64,000 bases of DNA from Bacteroidia bacterium (GCA_016218155.1 JACREQ010000058.1:29078-93077); one strand, 5' to 3'. Shown: positions 26,236 through 34,729, counted from the stretch's first letter. Numbers and translations: made by a program. The notes: a model not told the origin generated them from the letters alone.

Positions 26236-26264
26236 GGTTACTTTTTGAATACATAAACGACTAT
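26236..26264 (+). promoter_or_regulatory. ECF-type promoter motif of the secreted-protein gene run
   Basis: GGTTAC (26236-26241), 16 bp, CGACTAT (26258-26264). It lies 21 bp before the first possible ATG and 54 bp before the preferred ATG of the first gene of the 26.3-29.6 kb run. Confidence 0.7.
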
Positions 26265-26317
26265 AGTTAGAAAGGAAATTATTTATGTCTTTAATATTAA
26301 CCCTAAAATTTCAAACT

Positions 26318-27616
26318 ATGAGAAAACTATTTTTGATTTCGTTTATCTGTTTAGCTACTACAGCTATTTCTTTTGCACAATTAAAAGTATTAACAAATGG
26401 AAATGTTGGTATTAAAAATACTAATCCTTCAAGACCATTTCACGTAACTGGTAGCGCAGTTTTCACATCAGGTACAACAATCAGTTCTTTTTCTCCATAC
26501 ATAAGGGGAAAAAACGGTACAACAACCGCTTCTTCGCCTGAATATTCTTGGGTAAATGATTCAACAACCGGAATTTTTCATCCTGCAACCAATATTTTAG
26601 GTTTCACAATAGGAGGTTCCGAAAAATTAAGAGTGGAGTCTGATGGGGATGTTTGTATTGGAGTAACATCTTCAAGTAATCAGGGAAAAGTTTATATCCA
26701 ACAAACCAATTACAATGCTACAAGTTTGCGAGTTTTTAAAAACGCAACGGGAACATTTGGTTACAATTTTGTTTCTCAAGTTTTAGATACTGCAACTAAA
26801 TCAATAGTATCACAAATTTCAGGAGTCGATAAATTCTGTGTTTTTGGAAACGGAAAAACTCAAATTGGTGCCGTTTTTTCTCCAACACCTCATATGTTGA
26901 CTGTTTGGGGGACTACTTATAGCTATCAAGGTTATTATAGTTCTGATATTCAATATAAACAAAACATTACCCCTGTTGCAACAGCAATTGACAAATTGAA
27001 CCAACTTAACGGTGTAAGATATTCTTATAACAGTGCTGCATTTCCTCAAATGAATTTTCCATCAGGTTTCACTTATGGAGTAATTGCACAGGAAGTTCAA
27101 GCAATATTGCCGGAATTAGTTCAGACCGATTCTACAGGTTATCTTGCTGTAAACTATGATGGATTAATACCAATTTTGATTGAAGCTATAAAAGAACAAC
27201 AAGTTACAATAAAAAATCAGGAATATCGCTTAAATACTGTGGAAACCGACCTTGTTAACTGTTGTAACATTAAACCAAGTAGTACTGAAAAATCAACAAT
27301 TATTTCTGGTGGTAACGGTGAAAATAATTCAATAGAAAAACAAAATGGAAGTTCAAATCCATCTCTATACCAAAATATACCAAACCCATTTAAAGAAAAA
27401 ACAACTATACGATATTATTTGCCAAATGAAAGCACCATGGCATCACTCCTTGTTTTTGACATGAACGGAAAACTAATTAAAACATATCCTATTAATTCAA
27501 CAGGTAATGGAAATATTGAAATAAATGGAGGCGAACTGCAACCCGGAATGTATATGTACAGTCTTATTGCAAATGGCAAAGAGGTCGATACAAAGAAAAT
27601 GATTTTAACAGAATAA
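26318..27616 (+). CDS. Secreted protein with S74 (intramolecular chaperone) domain and T9SS sorting domain
   Basis: This 432-residue protein has a signal peptide (MRKLFLISFICLATTAISFAQ). A beta-rich, tail-fibre-like part follows to about residue 200 (NGNVGIKNTNPSRPFHVTGSA). The peptidase S74 / endosialidase-chaperone domain is about 205-300 (SDIQYKQNI with Ser209-Asp210, YGVIAQEVQAILPELV, YDGLIPILIEAIKEQ). A type IX sorting domain follows (YQNIPNPFKEKTTIRYYLP ... MYMYSLIANGKEV). S74 domains trimerise fibres and cleave themselves before the Ser. Having a sorting domain after such a domain is unusual. An ATG at 26285 would add 11 residues before the leader. It is first of three genes downstream of the ECF-type motif. 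Confidence 0.85.
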   Translation: MRKLFLISFICLATTAISFAQLKVLTNGNVGIKNTNPSRPFHVTGSAVFTSGTTISSFSPYIRGKNGTTTASSPEYSWVNDSTTGIFHPATNILGFTIGGSEKLRVESDGDVCIGVTSSSNQGKVYIQQTNYNATSLRVFKNATGTFGYNFVSQVLDTATKSIVSQISGVDKFCVFGNGKTQIGAVFSPTPHMLTVWGTTYSYQGYYSSDIQYKQNITPVATAIDKLNQLNGVRYSYNSAAFPQMNFPSGFTYGVIAQEVQAILPELVQTDSTGYLAVNYDGLIPILIEAIKEQQVTIKNQEYRLNTVETDLVNCCNIKPSSTEKSTIISGGNGENNSIEKQNGSSNPSLYQNIPNPFKEKTTIRYYLPNESTMASLLVFDMNGKLIKTYPINSTGNGNIEINGGELQPGMYMYSLIANGKEVDTKKMILTE

Positions 27617-27636
27617 TCAACTAAAAATAATAGAAT

Positions 27637-28791
27637 ATGAAAAAGTTGATTTTGTTTTTGTTATTGATTACCTTTGCTTTAACTGCATTAATAAAAAATA
27701 TGCAAGCGCAATTGATAACTAACGATAAAAACTGGAATACAACTCCGGTTTTCGGTGATGAATTTAATGGACCGCGCTCTCCATGGAGTTATTATTGGGT
27801 TGATTCTGTTTATCAAAATAAGTGGCAGGCTGCATATGATGGAAATACCATACATATGCAAGCATCTTGGGAACATGAAGTCTTTAGAAAAGCAAATGCT
27901 ATAATTGATACAACAAATGGTAACGCTATATTGCATGCAGAATACAATGGTGGGCTTATCCCTTGGAGAACATATGATTTAGTGCCGGGTCATAGTCGGG
28001 ATACTGTAGATACCCTTCTTTATTATTGGTCAGGTTCTCTTACATCTGTTCAAACATTTAAATATGGCTATTTCGAGGCACGTTGCAAATTACCTTCAAA
28101 TAGGGGTGCATTTCCAGCCTTTTGGTTGTTTAACTGGTATTGTAACGATTGTTACAGAGAAATTGACATAATGGAGCATTCATGGGAACAGTTATTTACA
28201 TATCAGCATCCGACATCAGATTCTGCCCGTATTTTTAATGGTGGATTATATTATAGCAATGTTCCTAATGTAATTAATCGTTATGGCGACCATTGTTATT
28301 ATGTTGCACCACCTGATTCCGACATGTACAGTTGGCATACCTATGCTGCCGAATGGTCCCCTAAAAGGGTTATCTGGTATTTCGATAATAAAGTTATTTC
28401 AGAATATCTGGGTGATTCGGTTCCAGAAAATTATATGAAAATAATTCTTAATTATGCAGTTGACGCTTGGGCTTTAGATTATTATACTAAAATACCTATT
28501 CCAAGTGTTATTGCCACATATCCAAATAATATGACCATTGATTACGTTCATGTAAATCAACTAAAATGTGGTTGCGATACAAATGCAGTAATTCAGAATA
28601 ATTCCCAATTATTGGCATATTATTATAGTGTAAAAAAAACAATTACGATCGATGGTAACGGAACCACTATTGCAGTTCCAGCAAGCAGTAAAGCTGTTTT
28701 TAGAGCTACTGATGGCATAACAATTAATAAAGATTTTGAAGTGCCATTGGACAGCGAATTGGATTTGATTACTCATCCTTGCCCTCAATAA
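27637..28791 (+). CDS. Secreted glycoside hydrolase family 16 protein
   Basis: This 384-residue protein has a signal peptide (MKKLILFLLLITFALTALIKNMQAQ) and a GH16 jelly roll. The catalytic motif EIDIME has Glu175 as nucleophile, Asp177 and Glu180 as acid/base. Flanking family segments are FGDEFNG, FKYGYFEARCKLPSNRGAFPAFWLF, WHTYAAEWSPKRVIWYFDNK and MTIDYVHVNQLK. GH16 enzymes hydrolyse beta-1,3/1,4 glucans or galactans; the exact polysaccharide is not readable. The C-terminal 60 residues (FRATDGITINKDFEVPLDSE ... HPC) resemble the short repeat tail often found in secreted Bacteroidota proteins. It follows the S74-domain gene by 20 bp. Confidence 0.9.
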   Translation: MKKLILFLLLITFALTALIKNMQAQLITNDKNWNTTPVFGDEFNGPRSPWSYYWVDSVYQNKWQAAYDGNTIHMQASWEHEVFRKANAIIDTTNGNAILHAEYNGGLIPWRTYDLVPGHSRDTVDTLLYYWSGSLTSVQTFKYGYFEARCKLPSNRGAFPAFWLFNWYCNDCYREIDIMEHSWEQLFTYQHPTSDSARIFNGGLYYSNVPNVINRYGDHCYYVAPPDSDMYSWHTYAAEWSPKRVIWYFDNKVISEYLGDSVPENYMKIILNYAVDAWALDYYTKIPIPSVIATYPNNMTIDYVHVNQLKCGCDTNAVIQNNSQLLAYYYSVKKTITIDGNGTTIAVPASSKAVFRATDGITINKDFEVPLDSELDLITHPCPQ

Positions 28792-28820
28792 ACAAATTAT
28801 AATATAAAAAAAAGTAAAAT

Positions 28821-29606
28821 ATGAAAACAAAAATATTTATATTGATTGCTTTAGCAACTTTAAGCTTTCAATTTTCAACTTTCAATTGTTTTTCACAAAC
28901 AAAGCAAACATTAGCAGACACTAACATCATTTTTTATGATTATATTCCTGATGTGGTTTTGTATGGCTCAATAAGCCAAAATGATTCTTTGCGCATTGAC
29001 TTAAACCAGGATGGTGTTTTGGATTTCAGGTTTTATTATACAACTTTTCCATCTCCAATGTACCCTTTTGTAGGTAGTTTAAACAGCAATGTTAATTCAT
29101 ACTTATTCAGTTTGACAAATACAGATTCGTTAAATAATCCATCCATAAACTGGCATACTGGAAGTGATTTTTGGAATCCCCTTGATTATCCTGATGTATA
29201 TTGGGGAATTAGAATTACAAATGGCAGCAATAATTATTACGGATGGATACATGCCCTTGGAGGTGGTACAAAAGCATATACAATGACTATCGATAAATAT
29301 GCTTTTTGCAAAATTCCAAATTATCCATTTCATGTAGGTCAAACAACAGTAAGTACTGGAGTACCAATTATAGAGAACCCTGATAGCACAAATGTATATT
29401 TGTCAAACACCAGCATAATTGTACAGTCAGGTAAAAGGATAAAGAATGTTACTGTAACAAGTGCTAATGGTGTTGTTGTTGCATTACAAAATAATATTAA
29501 CTCATATTCTGCAAGTATAAGTACAGCAGGTATTGCACACGGTACTTATATTGTGCAAGTACAGTTTAATGATTTAAGTGTTTATACTAAGCAAATTGTT
29601 ATATAA
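28821..29606 (+). CDS. Secreted beta-rich protein with T9SS-type C-terminus
   Basis: This 261-residue protein has a signal peptide (to about residue 26, ending NCFSQ). Its beta-rich middle includes a calcium-loop-like DLNQDGVLDFRF (about 54-66). The C-terminal Ig-like domain (STNVYLSNTSIIVQSGKRIKNV ... GTYIVQVQFNDLSVYTKQIVI) has the form of a type IX sorting domain. I do not recognise the middle domain. It is third gene of the run after the S74 and GH16 genes (29 bp gap), followed by a terminator, so the three probably form one operon. Confidence 0.8.
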   Translation: MKTKIFILIALATLSFQFSTFNCFSQTKQTLADTNIIFYDYIPDVVLYGSISQNDSLRIDLNQDGVLDFRFYYTTFPSPMYPFVGSLNSNVNSYLFSLTNTDSLNNPSINWHTGSDFWNPLDYPDVYWGIRITNGSNNYYGWIHALGGGTKAYTMTIDKYAFCKIPNYPFHVGQTTVSTGVPIIENPDSTNVYLSNTSIIVQSGKRIKNVTVTSANGVVVALQNNINSYSASISTAGIAHGTYIVQVQFNDLSVYTKQIVI

Positions 29607-29616
29607 AGAATAAAAT

Positions 29617-29647
29617 AAGGCTGTCCGAATTTTTCGGGCAGCTTTTT
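29617..29647 (+). terminator. Intrinsic terminator of the secreted-protein operon
   Basis: AAGGCTGTCCGAA pairs with TTCGGGCAGCTTT (two G-T wobbles) around a short T-rich loop and is followed by TTTTT. It begins 11 bp after the stop codon. Confidence 0.8.
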
Positions 29648-29875
29648 AATAAATTATGAAGCAAACATAAATAATAAAGAAAAAAGTTATAAAACAGGAA
29701 ATAAAAAACTGTTTTATAAACTTAATAACTTTGTTCCTCCTTTTCAGTTTTGAATCCCTAGTTTATGCCTCACAGTCCTCTTTACAGTTCAGTTTGTAAC
29801 TAAGCTCATATATCTGTAATAAAAAATGTAAATATCTGCTTGTAATTTGTTACAGGTATTACTATGTAATTATCA
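29648..29875. other. AT-rich intergenic stretch
   Basis: Between the terminator and the next promoter (the gap between genes is 321 bp) I see no gene, repeat or RNA structure, only AT-rich DNA. Confidence 0.5.
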
Positions 29876-29906
29876 TTTGTTATATTAAACTTTATTTATA
29901 TATTTG
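29876..29906 (+). promoter_or_regulatory. Promoter of the outer-membrane protein gene
   Basis: TTTG (29876-29879), 19 bp, TATATTTG (29899-29906) is an exact Bacteroidota consensus. It includes the TTG at 29904, ruling that codon out as a start and supporting the ATG at 29928. Confidence 0.8.
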
Positions 29907-29927
29907 ATTTGTTGTAATCTAAATATT

Positions 29928-30578
29928 ATGAAACAAATAATAATTATTATTCTGCTCTTTGCTATAACTTCTATGGCTTTTGGGCAACAATCTAAAATTA
30001 ATTTAGGAATTGAAGTTGCTCCCAGCCTGATATTTTTAAGAGGTAACGAAATGTTGGAAAAATATAATGACCCGACATTGGGTTATGCCGGAGGCATTTT
30101 TTTACAATATAATGTTTCGGAACAGTTTTCACTTGCAACAAATATTGTATTCGAGAAAAAAGGTTGTATTGCAACAGGAACAGAGACAAATGCTATTGGA
30201 GATGAAATAGGTAAATTTACTACACGAACAAATTTTAATTACCTGTCGGCACCGCTGTTATTGCGTTATTCATTCGGAAAAAGTACGAAATGTTATATAA
30301 ATGGTGGTCCGTTTTTCAGCTATTTAATAAAAGGTTCGGCAGTTTCAAAAGGTACAAATACACCAAGATCTGTTTTTGATTACACCCCGTTATATAAACA
30401 TTTAGACCTCGGAATTGCAGCAGGAGTAGGCGTTTTAATTCCGGCTTCAGAAAAATTGTCCTATGTAGTTGAGCTTAGAAATAACTTAGGTTTATATGAT
30501 ATTAGTGATGGTCCTGTATATAATGATGGAAAAATAATAACAAATTCTACAAATTTATTATTTGGTGTTATCTTCTGA
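29928..30578 (+). CDS. Outer-membrane beta-barrel protein (PorT/OmpW-like)
   Basis: This 216-residue protein has a signal peptide (MKQIIIIILLFAITSMAFGQ) and alternating amphipathic strands through the whole mature part. Examples are KINLGIEVAPSLIFLRG, YAGGIFLQYNVSEQFSLATNIVFEKKG, APLLLRYSFGKSTKCYINGGPFFSYLIKG and a final TNLLFGVIF with the terminal Phe typical of BamA substrates. It matches the 'porin family / outer membrane beta-barrel, PorT-like' proteins of Bacteroidota by pattern. The function is not determinable. It is transcribed alone from its own consensus promoter. Confidence 0.85.
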   Translation: MKQIIIIILLFAITSMAFGQQSKINLGIEVAPSLIFLRGNEMLEKYNDPTLGYAGGIFLQYNVSEQFSLATNIVFEKKGCIATGTETNAIGDEIGKFTTRTNFNYLSAPLLLRYSFGKSTKCYINGGPFFSYLIKGSAVSKGTNTPRSVFDYTPLYKHLDLGIAAGVGVLIPASEKLSYVVELRNNLGLYDISDGPVYNDGKIITNSTNLLFGVIF

Positions 30579-30659
30579 TTATTCAATATGGCGGACATCA
30601 AAAATATAAAAAACTATTTAGAAATTTTAAGAATATTTTACTTTATGTTTTATGATAAT

Positions 30660-30820
30660 GTGTTTTCGTTATTTAGTCAATGCATTGTCTCGATATACTA
30701 CGCAGACGGAGTACTCGACAAAGCAAGGAACACGCACACTTACAATGCTAGTTCGAGTAAAATAAATGTAGTGTTAACAAAGTTTATTTTGTATCGAGAA
30801 CTATTTACAACAAGAACTAA
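30660..30820. repeat. Degenerate dispersed-repeat DNA
   Basis: TGTCTCGATATACTACGCAG, CGGAGTACTCGAC and TATCGAGAACTATTT resemble degraded versions of the TCTCGATATGC and TCGAGAAC repeats. An 83-codon frame at 30588-30839 covers this DNA and is judged non-coding. Confidence 0.5.
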
Positions 30821-30857
30821 ATTTCAAAACAGTTTCTAAATTAACAATATTCAGTAA

Positions 30858-31727
30858 ATGGCATATTATAATTGGGAAAAAATTGTAGCAGGTTATTCTG
30901 AAAGCGAATTACAAAGAATATATCGCGAAAAGGATAAAGAACCAACCGACAAGGTTGATGCTACTATTGGCGAGATGATAAAAAGAGGTCTGCTTAGCGC
31001 AGATTTTAAATTTATTCCCAAGCCATCCATTGAAGAGTTTATTATAAATATTTCAGAAGTTTCAGGAACAAAATCAAATATTAAAAAAGCAAGATATACA
31101 ATTGCCATTATAGCAGTATTTATTTTAATTGACATTGCAGTTATAGTAATATCAGCAATGCAATACCAACTTCTTGATTCTGTAGAAAAAGGATTACCTG
31201 TTACAAACGAAATGATATTTAATAATAATATACGGGAATTAGTTGTAATAATTGTGTATTTGTTGGTTTATGTATTTTCAACAATAATATTTCTTAAGTG
31301 GTTTAAGTCGGCATATGATAATCTGCATAAAAGATTTTCAAAATGCGAATATGCAAGCGGATGGGCGATAGGATGGTGGTTTATTCCGGTTGTTTCATTA
31401 TATAAACCTTATTATATTATGAAAGAAATGATAACAAATAACAGTATTTTGATTTTGCAAAGAGGAATATCTGTCAGAAAAAACTATAAAACTTATTATT
31501 TAGGTTTATGGTGGACTTTGTGGCTTTTTACGCATATTATTTCTATAAGACCATTTGATATAGATAATCTATATGTTCAGATTTTCTATACAATTCTAAC
31601 AATTGTTGTGGCATTTTTAGATATATTGCTTGTGTTTTTTACAATTTCAATGATTAAGAGATTTTCATATATTGAAGAACTATTATATAAAAGTGAAATA
31701 AAAAATAATCAAATTACCATGAGTTAA
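30858..31727 (+). CDS. DUF4328 membrane protein
   Basis: In this 289-residue protein a cytoplasmic N-terminal segment (about 1-75, YNWEKIVAGYSESELQRIYREK) precedes the DUF4328 membrane domain. That domain has helices at IAIIAVFILIDIAVIVISAM, LVVIIVYLLVYVFSTIIFLKWF, the signature WAIGWWFIPVVSLYKPYYIMKEM, LGLWWTLWLFTHIISI and FYTILTIVVAFLDILLVFF. The family has no known function. The N-terminal part looks like a small helical domain and may mediate regulation. It is a single gene. Confidence 0.85.
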   Translation: MAYYNWEKIVAGYSESELQRIYREKDKEPTDKVDATIGEMIKRGLLSADFKFIPKPSIEEFIINISEVSGTKSNIKKARYTIAIIAVFILIDIAVIVISAMQYQLLDSVEKGLPVTNEMIFNNNIRELVVIIVYLLVYVFSTIIFLKWFKSAYDNLHKRFSKCEYASGWAIGWWFIPVVSLYKPYYIMKEMITNNSILILQRGISVRKNYKTYYLGLWWTLWLFTHIISIRPFDIDNLYVQIFYTILTIVVAFLDILLVFFTISMIKRFSYIEELLYKSEIKNNQITMS

Positions 31728-31811
31728 TTACCTCTCTCTAGTTTGTGAGTAACAGACCAAAGGGCAGTTTATAGAAGGCAGAAACAAAAATAATTAACAA
31801 TAATCAAAATA

Positions 31812-32228
31812 ATGACAGGATTTCAAATTAGAACAGCCGACAAAACGGTTATCCGTTTTAAATTATATAATGATAATGCACCTGTAACATCTAAAGCATT
31901 TTTGACTTTACTGCCGTTTACCCGCAAATTTTTTCATGCAAGAGTGTCGGGGCAGGAGATATGGGTTGACAATGCACCATCACTGGATATTATTCAAGAA
32001 AATGCTTCGGTATTTACCGAACCAGGCGAAGTTGTGTTTGGTCCATTAAAACCTGCAAGAGCAAAAACATCAAATTGCATGGGTATTTATTATGGAGAGG
32101 GCAAGGGACTAGATTGTTGTAACATATTTGCAAAAGTTTATGACGAAGATTTTAGCTTGTTAAAAACACTTGGTGACAATATCTGGAAATACGGAGTTCA
32201 GGAAATAATTTTTGAAAAACTTGATTAA
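31812..32228 (+). CDS. DUF3830 / cyclophilin-like fold protein
   Basis: This 138-residue cytoplasmic protein has the cyclophilin-like barrel pattern of DUF3830-type proteins: FQIRTADKTVIRFKLYNDNAPVTSKAFLTLLPFTRKFFHARVSG at the start, GEVVFGPLKPARAKTSN and MGIYYGEGKGLDCCNIFAKV in the middle. The prolyl isomerase activity of true cyclophilins is not expected, and the ligand is unknown. It lies 84 bp after the DUF4328 gene and before a repeat cluster. Confidence 0.75.
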   Translation: MTGFQIRTADKTVIRFKLYNDNAPVTSKAFLTLLPFTRKFFHARVSGQEIWVDNAPSLDIIQENASVFTEPGEVVFGPLKPARAKTSNCMGIYYGEGKGLDCCNIFAKVYDEDFSLLKTLGDNIWKYGVQEIIFEKLD

Positions 32229-32717
32229 AAACACATACTCCTTACATTGGTCTGTATCCAATGACCATGGCTAGGTAAAAGAAGTAGGTGCTTTGCAGTT
32301 TCATTAGTTCTCGATTAAACTCTTCGCCGCCGCGGCGGACTAGCATTCTAGCTTGTTCCTCAGCCGCTCTGCGGCTGAGGAACAATTTCTATTTGCAACT
32401 TCGAGTAGCAAAGCGTATCGAGAAGTAAGCAAATGAATTAACAAAATTACATTTTCTTAAGTCAATGACATTGGCCGCGGCGAACTAACATTCGTTTGCT
32501 AGTTCGTCCGCCGCGGCGAAGCGAAGCATGGTCTGTAGTGCACAGACGGTTATACTCTGCATTCTTTTGTCATTGTGTGCCACGACACGCAACTATTATC
32601 TTGCGAAGCAAAATCTCCTTTTGCTTTCAGTTATTCTTATCGTTTTTATTGAAAATTACAGATTGTATTTGCGAATGAATATGTGCAAATTAAAAATTTA
32701 GTAACATTGTTTAATGT
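32229..32717. repeat. Repeat cluster of about 490 bp
   Basis: No gene is visible. It includes the reverse copy of the TAGTCCGCCGCGG/TCGAGAAC repeat (32304-32343) and a CCGCGGCG block duplicated at 32.47 and 32.51 kb. Also present are a GTCTGT-AGTGC-ACAGAC hairpin (32531-32547) and the ATTGTGTG-CCACGA-CACGCAAC palindrome (32572-32593). These elements recur at 20.9 and 22.4-22.9 kb, showing one mobile or proliferating repeat set. Confidence 0.8.
32353..32385. repeat. Perfect 15-bp inverted repeat, 3-nt loop
   Basis: TTGTTCCTCAGCCGC, TCT, GCGGCTGAGGAACAA. No T-run follows on the plus strand beyond TTTCT. Unlike the other palindromes here it has no second copy in the window. Confidence 0.85.
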
Positions 32718-33770
32718 TTATTTAACAATAACAACGTCTCCTAAAGCTGAGTATGTTGGTTGAATAATCCAATTCCCTTTTTTATCTATAAAACCCCATT
32801 TTCCTTCAAATTCAACGGCAGCATAACCATTTTTAAAGTCTCTTGCATTTTCGTATTTTGGTTGAATAATCCATTTGCCCTCATTGTTATAAAAGCCTGT
32901 CAGACCTTCTTTTATTCCCCTTGCTAAACCTTCAGAATATCCGATAATTCTTTCTGACATATCGAAGTCGAATATTTGTCCGGTTTTGTTTACAAATACC
33001 CATTTACCATCTTTTCTTACCTGTGCCATTCCGCTTTCGGTATCAAAATCCATGGCAATGTCAAACAAAGGTTCGATAACCCATTTACCTGTAGTGTCAA
33101 TAAATCCGATATTATTATTTAAGGCTCTTGCCCATGCTATACCCGAATAAAAATAACCAACACCTGCAAATTCTGGTTCTATAACAATGTTCCCTTTAGT
33201 GTTGATAAATCCAAATTTGTCTGTTTTTAAAAAGATAGGGGCACGACCTTCTATAAATGGTCTGCACAATTTAATTTCATCGATATTTATTTTAGTCTCG
33301 GTTCCGGTAGTGTCAAGAACAAGAAAAGATTTTCCGGATTTAACAATTGCGTAACCATTGTTAAAGTATGAAGCTTCGTCATATTTAAAAGGAATTGCAA
33401 TTTTTCCCTGCGAATTTAAATAACCCCATTTATTGTTATTTTTAACGGCTACGAATCCTTCTGCATAACCCTGAACTGCACGTCCCATAATATTGTTAAG
33501 ACTAAATTCTTCTGGTTCAGGTTTTATGTATTCTCCATTTAATCTGATAAAATCTCCATACTCATATTTAACAAAGAAAACCAATGCAATTCCATTATCA
33601 GCAAAATCGTTGCAAAAAGGATATTGTGGTTCTATAATTGTTTTTCCGTTAATGTCGGCATATCCCCATAATTTTCCTTTTACTGCTCTGAATTTAAACA
33701 CGTAAGTTTGAGCATGATTATCTAATGAAATGTAAATAAGAAGTGTGAATATTATTAATGCCTTAAACAT
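32718..33770 (-). CDS. Secreted WG-repeat protein
   Basis: This 350-residue protein has a signal peptide (MFKALIIFTLLIYISLDNHAQ). Around nine KWG/WG beta repeats follow, of the form 'GKWGFIDxxGxxIIxPxYxxAxxFxxGxAxV', for example KLWGYADINGKTIIEPQYPF, NKWGYLNSQGKIAIPFKYDEASYF and GKWGFIDKKGNWIIQPTYS. Such repeats form a beta-propeller-like or extended protein-interaction surface. The specific function is unknown. It follows the NlpC/P60 gene by 32 bp on the same strand and is probably co-transcribed. Confidence 0.88.
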   Translation of the reverse strand: MFKALIIFTLLIYISLDNHAQTYVFKFRAVKGKLWGYADINGKTIIEPQYPFCNDFADNGIALVFFVKYEYGDFIRLNGEYIKPEPEEFSLNNIMGRAVQGYAEGFVAVKNNNKWGYLNSQGKIAIPFKYDEASYFNNGYAIVKSGKSFLVLDTTGTETKINIDEIKLCRPFIEGRAPIFLKTDKFGFINTKGNIVIEPEFAGVGYFYSGIAWARALNNNIGFIDTTGKWVIEPLFDIAMDFDTESGMAQVRKDGKWVFVNKTGQIFDFDMSERIIGYSEGLARGIKEGLTGFYNNEGKWIIQPKYENARDFKNGYAAVEFEGKWGFIDKKGNWIIQPTYSALGDVVIVK

Positions 33771-33802
33771 AACAATAAGTAGTAAATTATTTTGTAAGAA
33801 TT

Positions 33803-34594
33803 TTAAATATCTCCAATCATATTCATAACAACTCGTAGCTTATGTGTATATTTATTTAATTCGTTGTTGTATATTCCCTGATGGTCAATGGAATCAATTC
33901 TTACTTTGCCAGAAGCATGAATAATTTTATTTGGACTTAGCAAAATTCCAACATGAGTAATAATTCCTTCTTCATTATCAAAAAAAGCAAGATCGCCGGG
34001 TTTTGTTTCACTTAAAAAATTTACAGACACACCTGCAGAAACCTGTTTGCTCGCATCTCTTGGAATAGCTACACCGGCTATTTTATATGTAACCTGAGAA
34101 AGCCCGGAACAATCTATTCCGAAAGGATTTTTGCCACCCCATAGGTATGGCGAATTAATAAAATTTAAAGCTGAATCGCAAATAAGTTCACGTTTCGATT
34201 TATTGTTTTGTGTTATTGCCTGTGTTAATTTAAATACCTTTTGTGCTATGTTAAAAGTTGAATTATTTATATTAAAATTTGGTAATGAACTTCCGGCAGG
34301 TAAAATAAATGTATTATTATTATCGTCAATAGCATTTGAAAATAGTTCAGGTAATACGTAAACCAAGCCTTGCTCGTTTAATTCATTGTACTGTTTCTCA
34401 CCTATTTCAACCAGAGTTTTTTTATCAATCCAGCCCAAATATCCATCAAATGAGTTTTTAACATTTGCCCAGTTTCCTACAGTGCCAAAGACTTCTAAAT
34501 GTTCGCCAAACATAATCTGGGTAAGCATTTCGCTTTTTTCAGAGGCTTCTGGTCGTAATGGAATTACTGCAGAACATGCAATTGCAAATTTCAT
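33803..34594 (-). CDS. NlpC/P60 cell-wall peptidase with SH3 domains
   Basis: This 263-residue protein begins with SH3-like segments (LRPEASEKSEMLTQIMFGEHLEVFG... WANVKNSFDGYLGWID) and ends in the NlpC/P60 domain with Cys162 (DCSGLSQ), His214 (ITHVGILL) and His226 (IIHASGKV). This is the family's catalytic set, as in YkfC-type gamma-glutamyl-diamino acid peptidases that trim peptidoglycan fragments. No clear signal peptide is seen (MKFAIACSAVIPLRP), so it may act on imported muropeptides in the cytoplasm. The ATG at 34594 is preferred to the TTG at 34603. It is first gene of a pair with the WG-repeat gene. Confidence 0.9.
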   Translation of the reverse strand: MKFAIACSAVIPLRPEASEKSEMLTQIMFGEHLEVFGTVGNWANVKNSFDGYLGWIDKKTLVEIGEKQYNELNEQGLVYVLPELFSNAIDDNNNTFILPAGSSLPNFNINNSTFNIAQKVFKLTQAITQNNKSKRELICDSALNFINSPYLWGGKNPFGIDCSGLSQVTYKIAGVAIPRDASKQVSAGVSVNFLSETKPGDLAFFDNEEGIITHVGILLSPNKIIHASGKVRIDSIDHQGIYNNELNKYTHKLRVVMNMIGDI

Positions 34595-34729
34595 GATAAT
34601 CAAAATTAATAATAAACGAAAGTAATAATTAAAATTCCAAAATGCAATTCACTACTGTGAACCAAATTCCGAATTTGACTAGAGTATTAGGCTTTCGACA
34701 TCCAGTTTTTACCATGTAAAATAAAATAA

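Noticed and set aside
30588..30839. 83-codon reading frame after the outer-membrane protein gene
   Set aside because: It consists largely of degraded repeat sequence, with no start context or recognisable domain.
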